From contig NC_008380.1 of the NCBI RefSeq assembly GCF_000009265.1, positions 2,113,501 to 2,177,500 on the forward strand: a stretch of 64,000 nucleotides of DNA. Reading direction: 5' to 3'. A program made the translations under genes and the position numbers. This DNA comes from Rhizobium johnstonii 3841. GTDB taxonomy: Bacteria; Pseudomonadota; Alphaproteobacteria; Rhizobiales; Rhizobiaceae. Below are positions 54,472 through 63,003 of this stretch, piece by piece (within the stretch, counting starts at the first letter, position 1; every line of letters begins with the position of its first letter). A model generated the notes under the pieces. The model was not told the DNA's origin. It made no database searches and saw only the letters and a list, made by a program, of their open reading frames with translations.

Positions 54472-57012
54472 ATGTTGCATTTTTCCCGCTGGAAAACACT
54501 TCTGATTTGGCTGGCCGCGTTTGCGGCCATCGTCATCGCTGCGCCCAATCTGTTGACCGAGGCGCAGCGATCCTCCCTGCCGGACTGGTTGCGGCACGAC
54601 CGCGTAGTGCTTGGTCTCGACCTGCAGGGCGGCTCGCATATCGTTCTGAAGGTCGAGCGTTCCGATATCGTCAGGGACCGCCTGGAAGAGGTGGTCGCCA
54701 ATGTGCGCAACGCGCTGCGCGGCGCCGGCATCCGCTATACCGGGCTGACCGGCAATGACCAGACCGTCACCGTCCGCATCACCGATGCGGCCCAGACACA
54801 GGCAGCGGTCGATCTCTTGAAGCCTTTGACGACGGCTGGCGGACATTCGGGACCTGAGGTCGCCCTGCAGCAGGGTGACCAGGGGCAGCTCTCGCTGCAG
54901 ATTTCCGACGCCGGCATTACTGCCGCCGTCGCTTCCGCCCGGACCCGCTCGCTCGATATCGTTGGCCGCCGCATCGCCGGATTGGGCAATGATAATTTCC
55001 TCGTTCGCCCCGATGGCGCCGACCGCATCGTCGTGCAGGTGCTGGGATCGGTCGATGCGGAGCGGCTGAAGAATATCCTGAACCAGCCGGCCAAGCTTTC
55101 CTTTCATCTGATCGACGAAAGCATGTCGGGGCAGGAGGCGCTGAACGGCCGCTGGCCGGCGACATCGCAGGTGCTCTATTCGCTTGACGATCCGCCGGTA
55201 CCGTATCTCGTCGACCGCACGGCTTTCATCACCGGCGGCAACATGGTCGATATCGAGCCTGTCGTCGATCCACAGACGCAGGATACCTCGATCGCCTACG
55301 ATCTCGATGCCGAAGGCACGCAGCGGCTGGCGCAGGCGACGGGGCAGAATATCGGCAAACACCTTGCCATCGTCTTCGACGGCCAGGTGATGTCGTCACC
55401 GGCCATCGATGCGGCGATCACCGGCGGCGAGGGCCAGATTTCGGCAAACTTCTCCGAGGATGGCGTCCGCGACCTTGCGATCATGTTGCGCGCCGGCGCC
55501 TTGCCGGCGACGCTGACCAGCGTTGAGGAACGCAGCGTCAGCCCGAGATTCGGCGCCGATTCCATCTTCAACGGTCTCGTTGCCGGGCTCGTCGCCGTCG
55601 TATTGGTCGCGGCATTGATGATCGCGCTCTATCGCATCCTCGGCCTCATCGCCGTCGCCTCGCTCTTCCTCAACCTGATCCTCATCGTCGCGGTGCTCAG
55701 CCTTGCCGGCGCGACGCTCACCTTGCCGGGGATTGCCGGCATCGTGTTGATCGTCGGCATGGCGGTCGACTCGAATGTTCTGATCTATGAGCGAATCCGC
55801 GAAGAGGAAAAAACCACCCATTCCTTTGCGGAGGCGGTCGGCCGCGGTTTCTCGCGCGCATTCGCCACGATCGTCGACGCCAATGTGACGATCTTCATCG
55901 CCGCCATCATCCTCTTCTTCCTCGGCAGCGAATCCATTCGCGGTTTCGCGGTAACGCTTGCGGTCGGCATCCTGACGACCGTTTTCACGGCTTTCACGCT
56001 GACACGCTCGATTGTTGCCGTCTGGGTGAGAAAGCGCCACCCCCGGCATCTGCCGAAGAGCGTGCTGACCCATCTTTTCGAGCACGCCAATATTCGCTTC
56101 ATGGGGATCCGCCGTTATGTCTTTACGGCGTCGGCGGTCATCTCGCTGATCGCCATGGCCGCCTTTGCCACCGTCGGCCTGCATCTCGGCATTGATTTCA
56201 CCGGCGGCTCGCTCATCGAGGTGACGGCAAAGCAGGGCAATGCCGACATCGCCGATCTCAACGCGCGCCTCAATGATCTCAATCTCGGTGAGATCAGTGT
56301 CGAGCGCACGGGCGGGCCGGCGAACGCGCGGATCCGTATCGCTTCCCAGGGCGGCGGCGAAAATGCCGAGCAGTCGGCGGCGACGCTGGTGCGCGGCGAG
56401 CTCCAGGAAGATTATGATTTTCGCCGCGTCGAGGTCGTCGGCCCCGCCATCTCGGGCGAATTGACGATGATGGCGACGCTCGGCGTGCTTGCGGCACTTG
56501 CGGCTATCCTCATCTACATCTGGATCCGCTTCGAATGGCAATTCGCGGTCGGCGCCATCGTCGCAACGCTGCACGACGTCATCATCATGCTCGGCCTCTT
56601 CGTGCTGACCGGCATCGAGTTCAACCTGACGAGCGTCGCCGCCGTGCTGACCATCGTCGGTTATTCCCTGAACGATACGGTCGTGGTCTACGACCGAATG
56701 CGCGAGAATCTGAAGCGATACAAGAAGATGCCGCTGCCGATCCTGATCGATGCTTCGATCAACCAGACGCTGTCGCGCACCGTTCTGACCGCGGCGACGA
56801 CGCTGATCGCCTTGCTGGCGCTCTTTCTCTTCGGCGGTGAAGTCATCCGTTCCTTCACCTTTGCGATGCTCTTCGGCGTCGCTCTCGGCACCTTCTCTTC
56901 GATCTATATCGCCGCTCCTGTCTTGATCGTCTTCCGGCTGCGGCCGGAGGCTCCCGACGGGGAAGAGAGCAACAAGACGGATGCTGGTGTAAAATCCGGC
57001 ACGGTGGTTTGA
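54472..57012 (+). CDS. secDF: Fused protein-export membrane protein SecDF
   Basis: 846 residues, about the length of SecD plus SecF. The SecD half has VVLGLDLQGGSHIVLKV, a large periplasmic region, GEGQISANFSEDGVRDLAIMLRAGALPA and the EERSVSPRFGADSI signature before its six-helix domain with VDSNVLIYERIREE. The SecF half starts after about residue 530 (FMGIRRYVFTASAV), with LGIDFTGGSLIEV and GYSLNDTVVVYDRMREN. It uses the proton gradient to pull secreted chains out of SecYEG. One continuous frame, as in many alphaproteobacteria. Confidence 0.95.
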   Translation: MLHFSRWKTLLIWLAAFAAIVIAAPNLLTEAQRSSLPDWLRHDRVVLGLDLQGGSHIVLKVERSDIVRDRLEEVVANVRNALRGAGIRYTGLTGNDQTVTVRITDAAQTQAAVDLLKPLTTAGGHSGPEVALQQGDQGQLSLQISDAGITAAVASARTRSLDIVGRRIAGLGNDNFLVRPDGADRIVVQVLGSVDAERLKNILNQPAKLSFHLIDESMSGQEALNGRWPATSQVLYSLDDPPVPYLVDRTAFITGGNMVDIEPVVDPQTQDTSIAYDLDAEGTQRLAQATGQNIGKHLAIVFDGQVMSSPAIDAAITGGEGQISANFSEDGVRDLAIMLRAGALPATLTSVEERSVSPRFGADSIFNGLVAGLVAVVLVAALMIALYRILGLIAVASLFLNLILIVAVLSLAGATLTLPGIAGIVLIVGMAVDSNVLIYERIREEEKTTHSFAEAVGRGFSRAFATIVDANVTIFIAAIILFFLGSESIRGFAVTLAVGILTTVFTAFTLTRSIVAVWVRKRHPRHLPKSVLTHLFEHANIRFMGIRRYVFTASAVISLIAMAAFATVGLHLGIDFTGGSLIEVTAKQGNADIADLNARLNDLNLGEISVERTGGPANARIRIASQGGGENAEQSAATLVRGELQEDYDFRRVEVVGPAISGELTMMATLGVLAALAAILIYIWIRFEWQFAVGAIVATLHDVIIMLGLFVLTGIEFNLTSVAAVLTIVGYSLNDTVVVYDRMRENLKRYKKMPLPILIDASINQTLSRTVLTAATTLIALLALFLFGGEVIRSFTFAMLFGVALGTFSSIYIAAPVLIVFRLRPEAPDGEESNKTDAGVKSGTVV

Positions 57013-57016
57013 AAAC

Positions 57017-57403
57017 ATGGCAAAAGGCATAGAAATCCGCGCCGCGCATTTCCCCGGGCGCGCTCCGATCGATGCATACGGCAATGGCGGCTTTCGTTTT
57101 GCCGACATGTCGCATCGCGGCTCGATCCTTTGCCTGCCCACCGGCATTCATGGCTGGGACATGGACATGTCGAAACCGCTGTCGCCTGAAAATTTTCGCC
57201 GGGTGCTGGATGAGGCCGCCGATATCGAGGTTCTGCTCGTCGGTACCGGAACCGAGCTTCGCCGTCTGCCCGAGGAATTGAGGCTGGCGCTGAAGTCGCG
57301 TGGCATCTCCTCCGATCCGATGAGCACGGGGGCTGCAGTGCGCACCTTCAATATCATGCTCGCCGAGCAACGTGCCGTCGCCGCGGCGTTGATTGCGGTC
57401 TGA
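57017..57403 (+). CDS. Mth938-domain protein (NDUFAF3-like)
   Basis: 128 residues: IDAYGNGGFRFADMSHRGSILCLPTGIHGWDM, then LVGTGTELRRLPEELRLALKSRGISSDPMSTGAAVRTFNIMLAEQRAVAAAL. This is the DUF498/Mth938 fold of the mitochondrial complex-I assembly factor NDUFAF3. It starts four bases after secDF, and its stop is two bases before the next gene. The position beside secDF and a squalene-synthase-like protein is shared with other alphaproteobacteria, from memory. Confidence 0.85.
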   Translation: MAKGIEIRAAHFPGRAPIDAYGNGGFRFADMSHRGSILCLPTGIHGWDMDMSKPLSPENFRRVLDEAADIEVLLVGTGTELRRLPEELRLALKSRGISSDPMSTGAAVRTFNIMLAEQRAVAAALIAV

Positions 57404-57405
57404 CG

Positions 57406-58263
57406 ATGACTGAAGCGCATATGGCGACCAACCAGGAGATCTGCCTGGCGATGCTGCGTGACAGCGATCGCGACCGCTATCTCGCCTGTCTGCTGTCGCC
57501 GGAGGAAAAGCGCGGCGCTCTCGCAGCTCTTTACGCCTTCAATGCCGAGCTTGCCCGCATCCGCGATCTCGTCCACGAGCCGCTGCCCGGTGAGGTGCGG
57601 CTGCAATATTGGCACGATCTTCTGGAGGGCAGCGCACACGGCTCGACGGCGGCCAATCCCGTCGCCGCTGCCCTTCTGATCGCCATCGAAACGCACCGCC
57701 TGCCGCGCAAGACGCTGATCGACATGATCGAGGCCCGTACCTTCGATCTCTATGACGATCCGATGGAAACGCGTCTTTCGCTTGAAGGCTATGCCGGCGA
57801 AACGGCATCGGCGCTGATTCAGCTCGCAAGCCTGGTGCTTTCGCCGGAGGAAGCCGCACGCTCGGCCGACGCCGCCGGCCATGCCGGCGTCGCCCAGGCG
57901 GTCGCCGGGCTGTTGTTGCTGATGCCGCTGCATCGCCGCCGCGGCCAGATCTATATTCCGCTGCAGATCCTTTCGGCCACCGGTCTCGACCGCGATGCCT
58001 TCCTCGCTGGCGAAGACAGGCCGCGCATCTCTGCCGCCATCGAGGCCTTTGCCGGCCTCGGTCGCGAACATCTGGCAAAGGCGAGGGCGGCGGGGCCGAT
58101 TGCGCCGGCCGTTTTTCCAGCCTTCCTGCCGGCGACGCTTGCCGAACCGGTGCTTATCAAGGCGCAGAAACGCGGCGCCTTGCTGCTCGACCGGCCGCTG
58201 CAGCCGCCGCAATGGCGCCGCCAGCTGCGGATGGGGCTGGCTGCTGCACGGCGAAAAATCTGA
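57406..58263 (+). CDS. Squalene/phytoene-synthase-fold protein (NDUFAF6-like)
   Basis: 285 residues of the trans-isoprenyl diphosphate synthase fold: LLSPEEKRGALAALYAFNAELARIRDLVHEPLPGEVRLQYWHDLLEG, then MIEARTFDLYDDP. The two Asp-rich motifs needed for catalysis (DxxxD) are not intact (RIRDLVHEP and ARTFDLYDD), which fits the non-catalytic NDUFAF6 group of complex-I assembly factors better than a terpene synthase. It is downstream of the NDUFAF3-like gene by two bases. An in-frame ATG at 57421 is an alternative start. Confidence 0.82.
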   Translation: MTEAHMATNQEICLAMLRDSDRDRYLACLLSPEEKRGALAALYAFNAELARIRDLVHEPLPGEVRLQYWHDLLEGSAHGSTAANPVAAALLIAIETHRLPRKTLIDMIEARTFDLYDDPMETRLSLEGYAGETASALIQLASLVLSPEEAARSADAAGHAGVAQAVAGLLLLMPLHRRRGQIYIPLQILSATGLDRDAFLAGEDRPRISAAIEAFAGLGREHLAKARAAGPIAPAVFPAFLPATLAEPVLIKAQKRGALLLDRPLQPPQWRRQLRMGLAAARRKI

Positions 58264-58334
58264 TATCGGTCAAATTCGCGCAAGTCTCGCGCGTTACAAG
58301 GCTTCCACCGCTACCCTTTGAACGGAGACTCGGC

Positions 58335-58802
58335 GTGGGCATTATCGTCTGGTGCGTCCTTTTCGCCATCGTCATTTTCTTTGCTTTCGTGGCAACGCGC
58401 ATGGCGGCGCAGAACAAGGAAGATGGCCTGCATGACACGGGCCTCGCCATCATCGAGTTCGGCCGTGCCTTTCCGAACGAGGCGATCCGTCAGCTGCAGG
58501 CGACGGAAAACGGCCAAGCCGTCTTTGTGCGCCTGCACGACAACAAGGCCGGCTTCATGCGCAACATGTCGCGCCATTTCTCCTGCCACCTGATCGAGCC
58601 GGGTCGGGTGCGCGTCATCGGCTCGGAAACGGGCAGGGGACTGGTGATCGACTTCCTCGATGCACCCCATCACAACGGCAATTTCGAATTCGCTTCTGCC
58701 AAGGAAGCCTCGGAGGTTTCGCTCTGGCTGCTCGGCAATTATATCGCCGAGCCGGATAAGGACCTGCCACCCGGCAATATTTCGGCGGCGAATAAGCAAT
58801 AA
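58335..58802 (+). CDS. Membrane-anchored hypothetical protein (155 residues)
   Basis: A GTG start with CGGAG 12 bases upstream opens GIIVWCVLFAIVIFFAFVATRMA, a single N-terminal membrane helix. A soluble domain of about 120 residues follows (DTGLAIIEFGRAFPNEAIRQLQ, AVFVRLHDNKAGFMRNMSRHFSCHLIEPGRVRVI, EASEVSLWLL). The frame extends farther upstream without a better start. It is likely co-transcribed with the two preceding genes. The family was not recognised. Confidence 0.75.
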   Translation: MGIIVWCVLFAIVIFFAFVATRMAAQNKEDGLHDTGLAIIEFGRAFPNEAIRQLQATENGQAVFVRLHDNKAGFMRNMSRHFSCHLIEPGRVRVIGSETGRGLVIDFLDAPHHNGNFEFASAKEASEVSLWLLGNYIAEPDKDLPPGNISAANKQ

Positions 58803-58906
58803 TGCATGTCGCCCAAAAGTGTGCATCGGTTTTGGGGGGACGACATGCATAACAGCAAAGACGTCAAGCGGGTCGCACGAGCCAGTTTCGAGGCGACGCG
58901 CTTGAA
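58802..58906. repeat. Palindromic intergenic repeat, copy C
   Basis: Starts ATGCATGTCGCCCAAAAG and has TTTTGGGGGGACGACATGC as the first hairpin's second arm, then a degraded second hairpin (AAGCGGGTCGC ... GCGACGCGCTT). It lies between convergent genes, the membrane-anchored protein and trmFO. Confidence 0.85.
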
Positions 58907-58915
58907 AAGCGCCGG

Positions 58916-60349
58916 TCAGGCGCTTTCGGCAAGCGTCGATTCTTGACCGAGCCAGGTCGCGCAGTCGGCAAGCGCGCGGCGTGCGATCAGCTGCCGCTTC
59001 ATGATCGTCTTGTCCTTGCCACGAAAGCGCTTGACGCCTTCGGGTTTGACGATCGACCCCGGCTGGAGCTCCGGAAACAGCCCGAAATTGATGTTCATCG
59101 GCTGGAACGATCGTTTGCCGGGCTCCTCGTCGGTGACGAGGTGCCCACCGGTGATATGACCGAGCAGCGAGCCGAGCGCCGTCGTCGCCGGCGGTAGCGA
59201 AATCGCCTCGCCCTTGCGTTCGGCGGCGGCGAAACGCCCGGCCATCAGCCCGACGCTGGCGCTTTCCACATAACCCTCACAGCCGGTGATCTGGCCGGCA
59301 AAGCGCAGGCCGGGCCGCGATTTCAGCGTCAGCGACGGATCGAGCAGGGTGGGGGAGTTGATATAGGTGTTGCGGTGCAGACCGCCGAGACGGGCAAATT
59401 CCGCATTTTCCAGACCCGGGATCATCCGGAAGATATCCGCCTGCGCGCCATATTTCAGCTTCGTCTGGAAGCCGACCATATTGTAGAGCGTGCCGAGCGC
59501 ATTGTCCTGCCGCAGCTGCACGACGGCATAGGCCTTGACCGTCGGATTATGCGCGTTCGTCAGCCCCATCGGCTTCATCGGTCCGTGGCGCAGCGTCTCA
59601 CGGCCGCGTTCGGCCATCACCTCGATCGGCAGGCAACCGTCGAAATAAGGCGTGCCCTCCCATTCCTTGAAACCGACCGTGTCGCCTAATATCAGCGCGT
59701 CGACGAAGGCATTGTACTGCGCTTCGTCCATCGGGCAGTTGATGTAATCCTTGCCGGTGCCGCCGGGGCCGACCTTGTCGTAGCGCGACTGATACCAGCA
59801 GATATCCATGTCGATGCTCTCGCGATAGACGATCGGCGCGATGGCGTCGAAGAAGGCGAGCGAATCCTCGCCGGTTTCCGTCTGGATGGCGCTCGCGAGC
59901 GACGGCGCCGTCAACGGTCCGGTGGCGACGATGGCAAGATCCCAGTCCCTCGGCGGCAGGCCGGTGACCTCTTCACGCACGACGGTGATGAGCGGGTGGT
60001 CATGGACCGCTTTGGTCACCGCCTCGGAGAAGCCATCACGATCGACGGCGAGCGCACCACCGGCCGGTACCTGGCACCGGTCGGCAGCGGCCATGATCAG
60101 CGAGCCCGCCATCCGCATCTCGGCATGGATGACGCCGACGGCATTGCTGGTCGCATCGTCGGACCGGAAGGAATTGGAGCAGACGAGTTCGGCAAGACCG
60201 TCGGTCTTGTGCGCATCCGTGCCGCGCACCCCGCGCATTTCATGCAGGATGACCGGAACGCCGGAACTGGCGATCTGCCAGGCGGCTTCCGAACCGGCAA
60301 GCCCGCCGCCGACGACGTGGATAGGGGAATGGGAAGAGATCGTGTTCAT
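58916..60349 (-). CDS. trmFO: Methylenetetrahydrofolate-tRNA (uracil-5-)-methyltransferase TrmFO
   Basis: 477-residue FAD enzyme that makes 5-methyluridine at tRNA position 54 using methylene-[22 protein letters not shown] is the FAD-binding Gly motif. [12 protein letters not shown] and [15 protein letters not shown] hold the two conserved catalytic Cys. [19 protein letters not shown] and LLGHITGG are family signatures. The length is normal. No strong ribosome binding site is seen at the ATG. Confidence 0.96.
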   Translation of the reverse strand: MNTISSHSPIHVVGGGLAGSEAAWQIASSGVPVILHEMRGVRGTDAHKTDGLAELVCSNSFRSDDATSNAVGVIHAEMRMAGSLIMAAADRCQVPAGGALAVDRDGFSEAVTKAVHDHPLITVVREEVTGLPPRDWDLAIVATGPLTAPSLASAIQTETGEDSLAFFDAIAPIVYRESIDMDICWYQSRYDKVGPGGTGKDYINCPMDEAQYNAFVDALILGDTVGFKEWEGTPYFDGCLPIEVMAERGRETLRHGPMKPMGLTNAHNPTVKAYAVVQLRQDNALGTLYNMVGFQTKLKYGAQADIFRMIPGLENAEFARLGGLHRNTYINSPTLLDPSLTLKSRPGLRFAGQITGCEGYVESASVGLMAGRFAAAERKGEAISLPPATTALGSLLGHITGGHLVTDEEPGKRSFQPMNINFGLFPELQPGSIVKPEGVKRFRGKDKTIMKRQLIARRALADCATWLGQESTLAESA

Positions 60350-60395
60350 TCCGGGCTGATATCATGTCGGAAGGTGCGATCCAACACCCCGGAAT

Positions 60396-60420
60396 CAAAA
60401 ACGGCGCCCTTGGGCGCCGT
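60396..60420 (-). terminator. Rho-independent terminator of the first DUF1127 gene
   Basis: ACGGCGCCC and GGGCGCCGT form the stem around a two-base turn. On the minus strand it is followed by TTTTTG. It lies 22 bases past the DUF1127 stop. Confidence 0.85.
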
Positions 60421-60442
60421 CTTGGAAGCATCGTACTCGCTA

Positions 60443-60586
60443 TTAGCGGAACGAGCGGGATGCGATATTCCGGATGTCATAGCGGCTAACGCCGATATCG
60501 GACAGGGTCTGGTTCGAAAGGCCGCCGAGTTCATTGAGCGTACGACGGTAGCTGAGCCAGCTTCTTGCAATGCGGATCGGGTTCAT
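60443..60586 (-). CDS. Small DUF1127 protein (47 residues)
   Basis: Start MNPIRIARSWLSYRRTL, then NELGGLSNQTLSDIGVSRYDIRNIA: the DUF1127 pattern of a basic helix, L...LsdxxLxDIGlsRxdI and an Arg-rich end. Such proteins in alphaproteobacteria bind RNA or affect its turnover and respond to stress. GGAAGAAG lies just upstream of the ATG. It has its own terminator, and its upstream region carries TTGCACTGCACAAT, also present near the small-RNA locus. Confidence 0.9.
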   Translation of the reverse strand: MNPIRIARSWLSYRRTLNELGGLSNQTLSDIGVSRYDIRNIASRSFR

Positions 60587-60801
60587 TGTCTTCTTCCTAT
60601 GTCCGCGGGACGGCGGGATCGCCTGTCTCTCTGCGGTTGATGTTTATATAGGCGAGAACCGTCCGATTGTGCAGTGCAAATAAAAGGCGTCTGCCATGCA
60701 ATTGTGCACTATGATGCTCTTCAATTGAGCAGAGGATATTTTTTGAGCGGGCTAACGAGTGGGAAAAACCTGCAACCGCCGCGGCCACCACGTGCAGACA
60801 A

Positions 60802-60835
60802 AAGAAAACGCCCGCTGTGGGTACAGCGGGCGTTT
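60802..60835 (-). terminator. Rho-independent terminator of the second DUF1127 gene
   Basis: A 13-base stem AAACGCCCGCTGT / ACAGCGGGCGTTT with a four-base loop, followed on the minus strand by TCTTTTG. It lies 46 bases past the stop. Confidence 0.85.
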
Positions 60836-60880
60836 CGATCGAGAACAATCGTGCTTGGGAGGAGCAGCGATCGCCTGGAA

Positions 60881-61027
60881 TTAGCGGTGAGAAGCCTCAC
60901 GGGCAACGCGATGGATGTCCGAACGGTCGATGCCGAGATCGTGCAATTCGCGGTTGGTCATGCGGCCGAGTTCCGTGACGGTCTGACGATACTTGCGCCA
61001 GTTATTGAAAGAGCGAGAGAAGTTCAT
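60881..61027 (-). CDS. Small DUF1127 protein (48 residues)
   Basis: Starts MNFSRSFNNWRKYRQTV, followed by TELGRMTNRELHDLGIDRSDIHRVAREA, a typical DUF1127 sequence. AAAGGGG lies seven bases upstream. It is the gene nearest the putative CUCCUCCC small RNA, on the same strand. In Rhodobacter a DUF1127 gene is co-transcribed with such RNAs (established), so a functional link is plausible here (inference). Confidence 0.9.
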   Translation of the reverse strand: MNFSRSFNNWRKYRQTVTELGRMTNRELHDLGIDRSDIHRVAREASHR

Positions 61028-61448
61028 GTTAAGCCCCTTTCCGAGGGTTTCATCCGCCAGCAGCCACCGATCGGCGCTGACCTCTATTTGATGACTGGAA
61101 TATATGTTGCGACGCGAAAGACTAAAACAGACAAGTTTTCAGATCACCTATGCGAGTTATGCAATGCTCAAAGGGTATTTGACGCAGACTTACCATTTTT
61201 TGGTCAACGAATAGGCAGAATGACTTTTGGGAAAGCAGTTCGATTGGGAGAGGCGAATGGGTTGCCATAACAGAAAACGCTGCTTCCTCCGGTGATTCCG
61301 CCCGTGCTTCCGCTGCAAAGAGGCGTTCCGTTTCGGATTGGAAGTCGCCCACCCCTTCGCGGGGTTGGTGGGGCGGCGTGACGACAATGTGGCATGACGG
61401 CGCCCTGGGACGAAAATCCTCTCGCCGCCAAGGTTTTAATGAAGCTTT
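61028..61448. other. Intergenic region between DUF1127 gene and small RNA
   Basis: About 420 bases. It holds a structured element at 61347-61374 (GCCC ACCCC-TTCGC-GGGGT ... GGGC). A minus-strand frame 61122-61352 (GTG start, 76 residues) is open but unsupported. Confidence 0.35.
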
Positions 61449-61565
61449 GGCTAAACAAAAACGCCCGCCGGGGGAGGATCCGGCGGGCGCGTTATGGTGA
61501 CTGACAACTGGGAGGAGGAGTGTTGCCAGTCTATCGCAGCGCGCTGGGAGGAGGAGTGCGCGGCT
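61449..61565 (-). ncRNA. Putative small RNA with CUCCUCCC loops (alpha-r14/cuckoo type)
   Basis: On the minus strand three hairpins occur in about 115 bases. Hairpin one (61540-61562) has CGCGC/GCGCG arms with loop ACTCCTCCTCCCA. Hairpin two (61503-61527) has GGCAAC/GTTGTC arms with the same 13-base loop. Hairpin three is a strong terminator (61462-61489, CGCCCGCCGG/CCGGCGGGCG) whose loop region reads ATCCTCCC, followed by TTTTTGTTT. Identical anti-Shine-Dalgarno loops are the hallmark of rhizobial alpha-r14 (NfeR1) and Rhodobacter CcsR cuckoo RNAs. The 5' end is estimated only. Confidence 0.75.
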
Positions 61566-61899
61566 ACGAATCTCGTCACGGACAAAGCATCCGCAGGCCT
61601 CCGGCTAATGCCGGGCCGGGGCGCCATCCCCGTGCTTCGATGTGTTGATCAATAGTATGACTAATGAGTATTGTGCAGTGCAATAATTTCATGAGAGGTA
61701 TGCATAGATCGCATACCTCTCCGTCCATAGGCTTATATTAGTGCCTCTGACGTTAGCGGCCGGTTAACACTCGATACTATTTAGACCAATGAGGAACTTG
61801 TATATTTGTCGCAAGAGCGTTTGCGAACACCCGTGCTGCGTCTATAACGGCGTGAGCTGCAGCGCCGCAGTCGACGTTGCGGAAATCGAGGGGTTGAGC
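61566..61899. promoter_or_regulatory. Upstream region shared by the small RNA and the DUF2157 gene
   Basis: Divergent control region of about 330 bases. It contains TTGCACTGCACAAT on the minus strand (about 61670-61684), an 11-base perfect inverted repeat (61693-61721), and AT-rich sequence around 61760-61800. No gene other than the DUF2157 start is supported; a longer in-frame start at 61789 exists but is not preferred. Confidence 0.4.
61693..61721. repeat. Perfect 11-base inverted repeat
   Basis: GAGAGGTATGC (61693-61703) and GCATACCTCTC (61711-61721) separated by ATAGATC. It is not followed by a T-run, so an operator or structured leader is as likely as a terminator. Confidence 0.6.
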
Positions 61900-63003
61900 A
61901 TGTATCGCGGCAGATTGGAGCGGGATCTCTCGCTCTGGGTGGGCAAGGGCCTGCTCGGGCAGGAAACGGCAGGTGCGCTTCTCGCCGAATATGACAGCCG
62001 CCCGGCAAGCTTCAGCCTCGGCAGGGTGCTGATGGCGCTGGCAGCGGTGCTGCTTGCAGCTGCCATCCTGCTGGTCGTCGCCTCCAACTGGGAGGCCATC
62101 CCGCGCCTGGTGCGCGTGGGCGGCATCCTTGCCCTGATCTGGTTCGTGCATATCGCCGCCGCCCGGATGCTTGCCCGCGGTGCGACAGCGGCCGCAGGCG
62201 GCTTGCTGGTCATCGGCGCAATGAGTTTCGGCGGCGCCATCTCGCTGGTCGGGCAGATGTATCACCTCTCCGGAGACGAGCAGACGGTGATGTATCTGTG
62301 GTTCGCGATCGCGACGATCTCGGCGATCCTGTTCCGTTCAGCCGCCGTGACCGTCGTCGCCGGCTTCCTCTCCTGGGCATCCTTCGCCGTCTGTCTTGAG
62401 AATAACGACACGCATTGGATAGGGTTCGACCCCTGGATGGCGCCTGTCATGGCAATGATCGTCATCGGGCTGGTGCGGTATACCGGCGCCGAGCGAGCCC
62501 GCCATCTGGCCTACCTGCTGCTGATCGGCTGGCTCGCCTGGCTCTATACTCTTTATGAGGAGATCGCCGTGGCGCTTGCCTTTGCAGTCGGCGGCATGGC
62601 GGCCTTCGTACTGACGGCGTTGCCGCTCCGGCCTATTGCCTCCTTGGTCAGAAGCGCCGGTGCGGCTCCTGCCTTCTACAGCTTCCTCGTCGCCGTAATC
62701 GGCTTCCTGCTGCTGCATATCGAGATCGAGGATGGCTGGGGGCTGGTGGTGCTCGGAGTGGTGACGCTTGCCGCTTCCGTGCTGGCGATCGTCCTGCGTG
62801 GCAGGGATAATGGCGCGGTGCGATATCTCGCCTACGCGACCTTTGCCGCGGAGATGCTCTATCTCGCCTCCGTCACCGTCGGCTCGATCCTCGGCACGTC
62901 GAGCCTCTTCCTCTTCTCCGGTCTCGTGGTCGCGCTGGTCGCCTGGATGGTCATCCGTCTCGAACGGCGTTTTTCGGCGAATGCACAGGGGGAGCGGGCA
63001 TGA
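61900..63003 (+). CDS. DUF2157 multi-pass membrane protein
   Basis: 367 residues. A short cytosolic N-terminus (MYRGRLERDLSLWVGKGLL) matches the DUF2157 start. About ten to eleven hydrophobic helices follow, including FSLGRVLMALAAVLLAAAILLVVASNWEAIP. GAGGGG lies upstream of the ATG. The stop overlaps the start of the GDYXXLXY gene (ATGA). These two families occur together widely; they are predicted inner-membrane proteins of unknown function. Confidence 0.88.
   Translation: MYRGRLERDLSLWVGKGLLGQETAGALLAEYDSRPASFSLGRVLMALAAVLLAAAILLVVASNWEAIPRLVRVGGILALIWFVHIAAARMLARGATAAAGGLLVIGAMSFGGAISLVGQMYHLSGDEQTVMYLWFAIATISAILFRSAAVTVVAGFLSWASFAVCLENNDTHWIGFDPWMAPVMAMIVIGLVRYTGAERARHLAYLLLIGWLAWLYTLYEEIAVALAFAVGGMAAFVLTALPLRPIASLVRSAGAAPAFYSFLVAVIGFLLLHIEIEDGWGLVVLGVVTLAASVLAIVLRGRDNGAVRYLAYATFAAEMLYLASVTVGSILGTSSLFLFSGLVVALVAWMVIRLERRFSANAQGERA

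Noticed and set aside
52888..55362. An 824-codon minus-strand open frame
   Set aside because: It crosses the DUF815 gene in the wrong frame and runs antisense to yajC and secDF, all of which have clear family motifs.
55396..57147. A 583-codon minus-strand open frame
   Set aside because: It is antisense to secDF, with a low-complexity Arg/Asp product and no ribosome binding site.
57406..58263. Active squalene or phytoene synthase
   Set aside because: The fold fits, but the two Asp-rich metal-binding motifs are not intact and no hopanoid or carotenoid genes are nearby. The NDUFAF6-like reading is preferred.
61122..61352. A 76-codon minus-strand frame with a GTG start
   Set aside because: Weak ribosome binding site, no recognised family, and it lies in the leader region between the small RNA and a DUF1127 gene.
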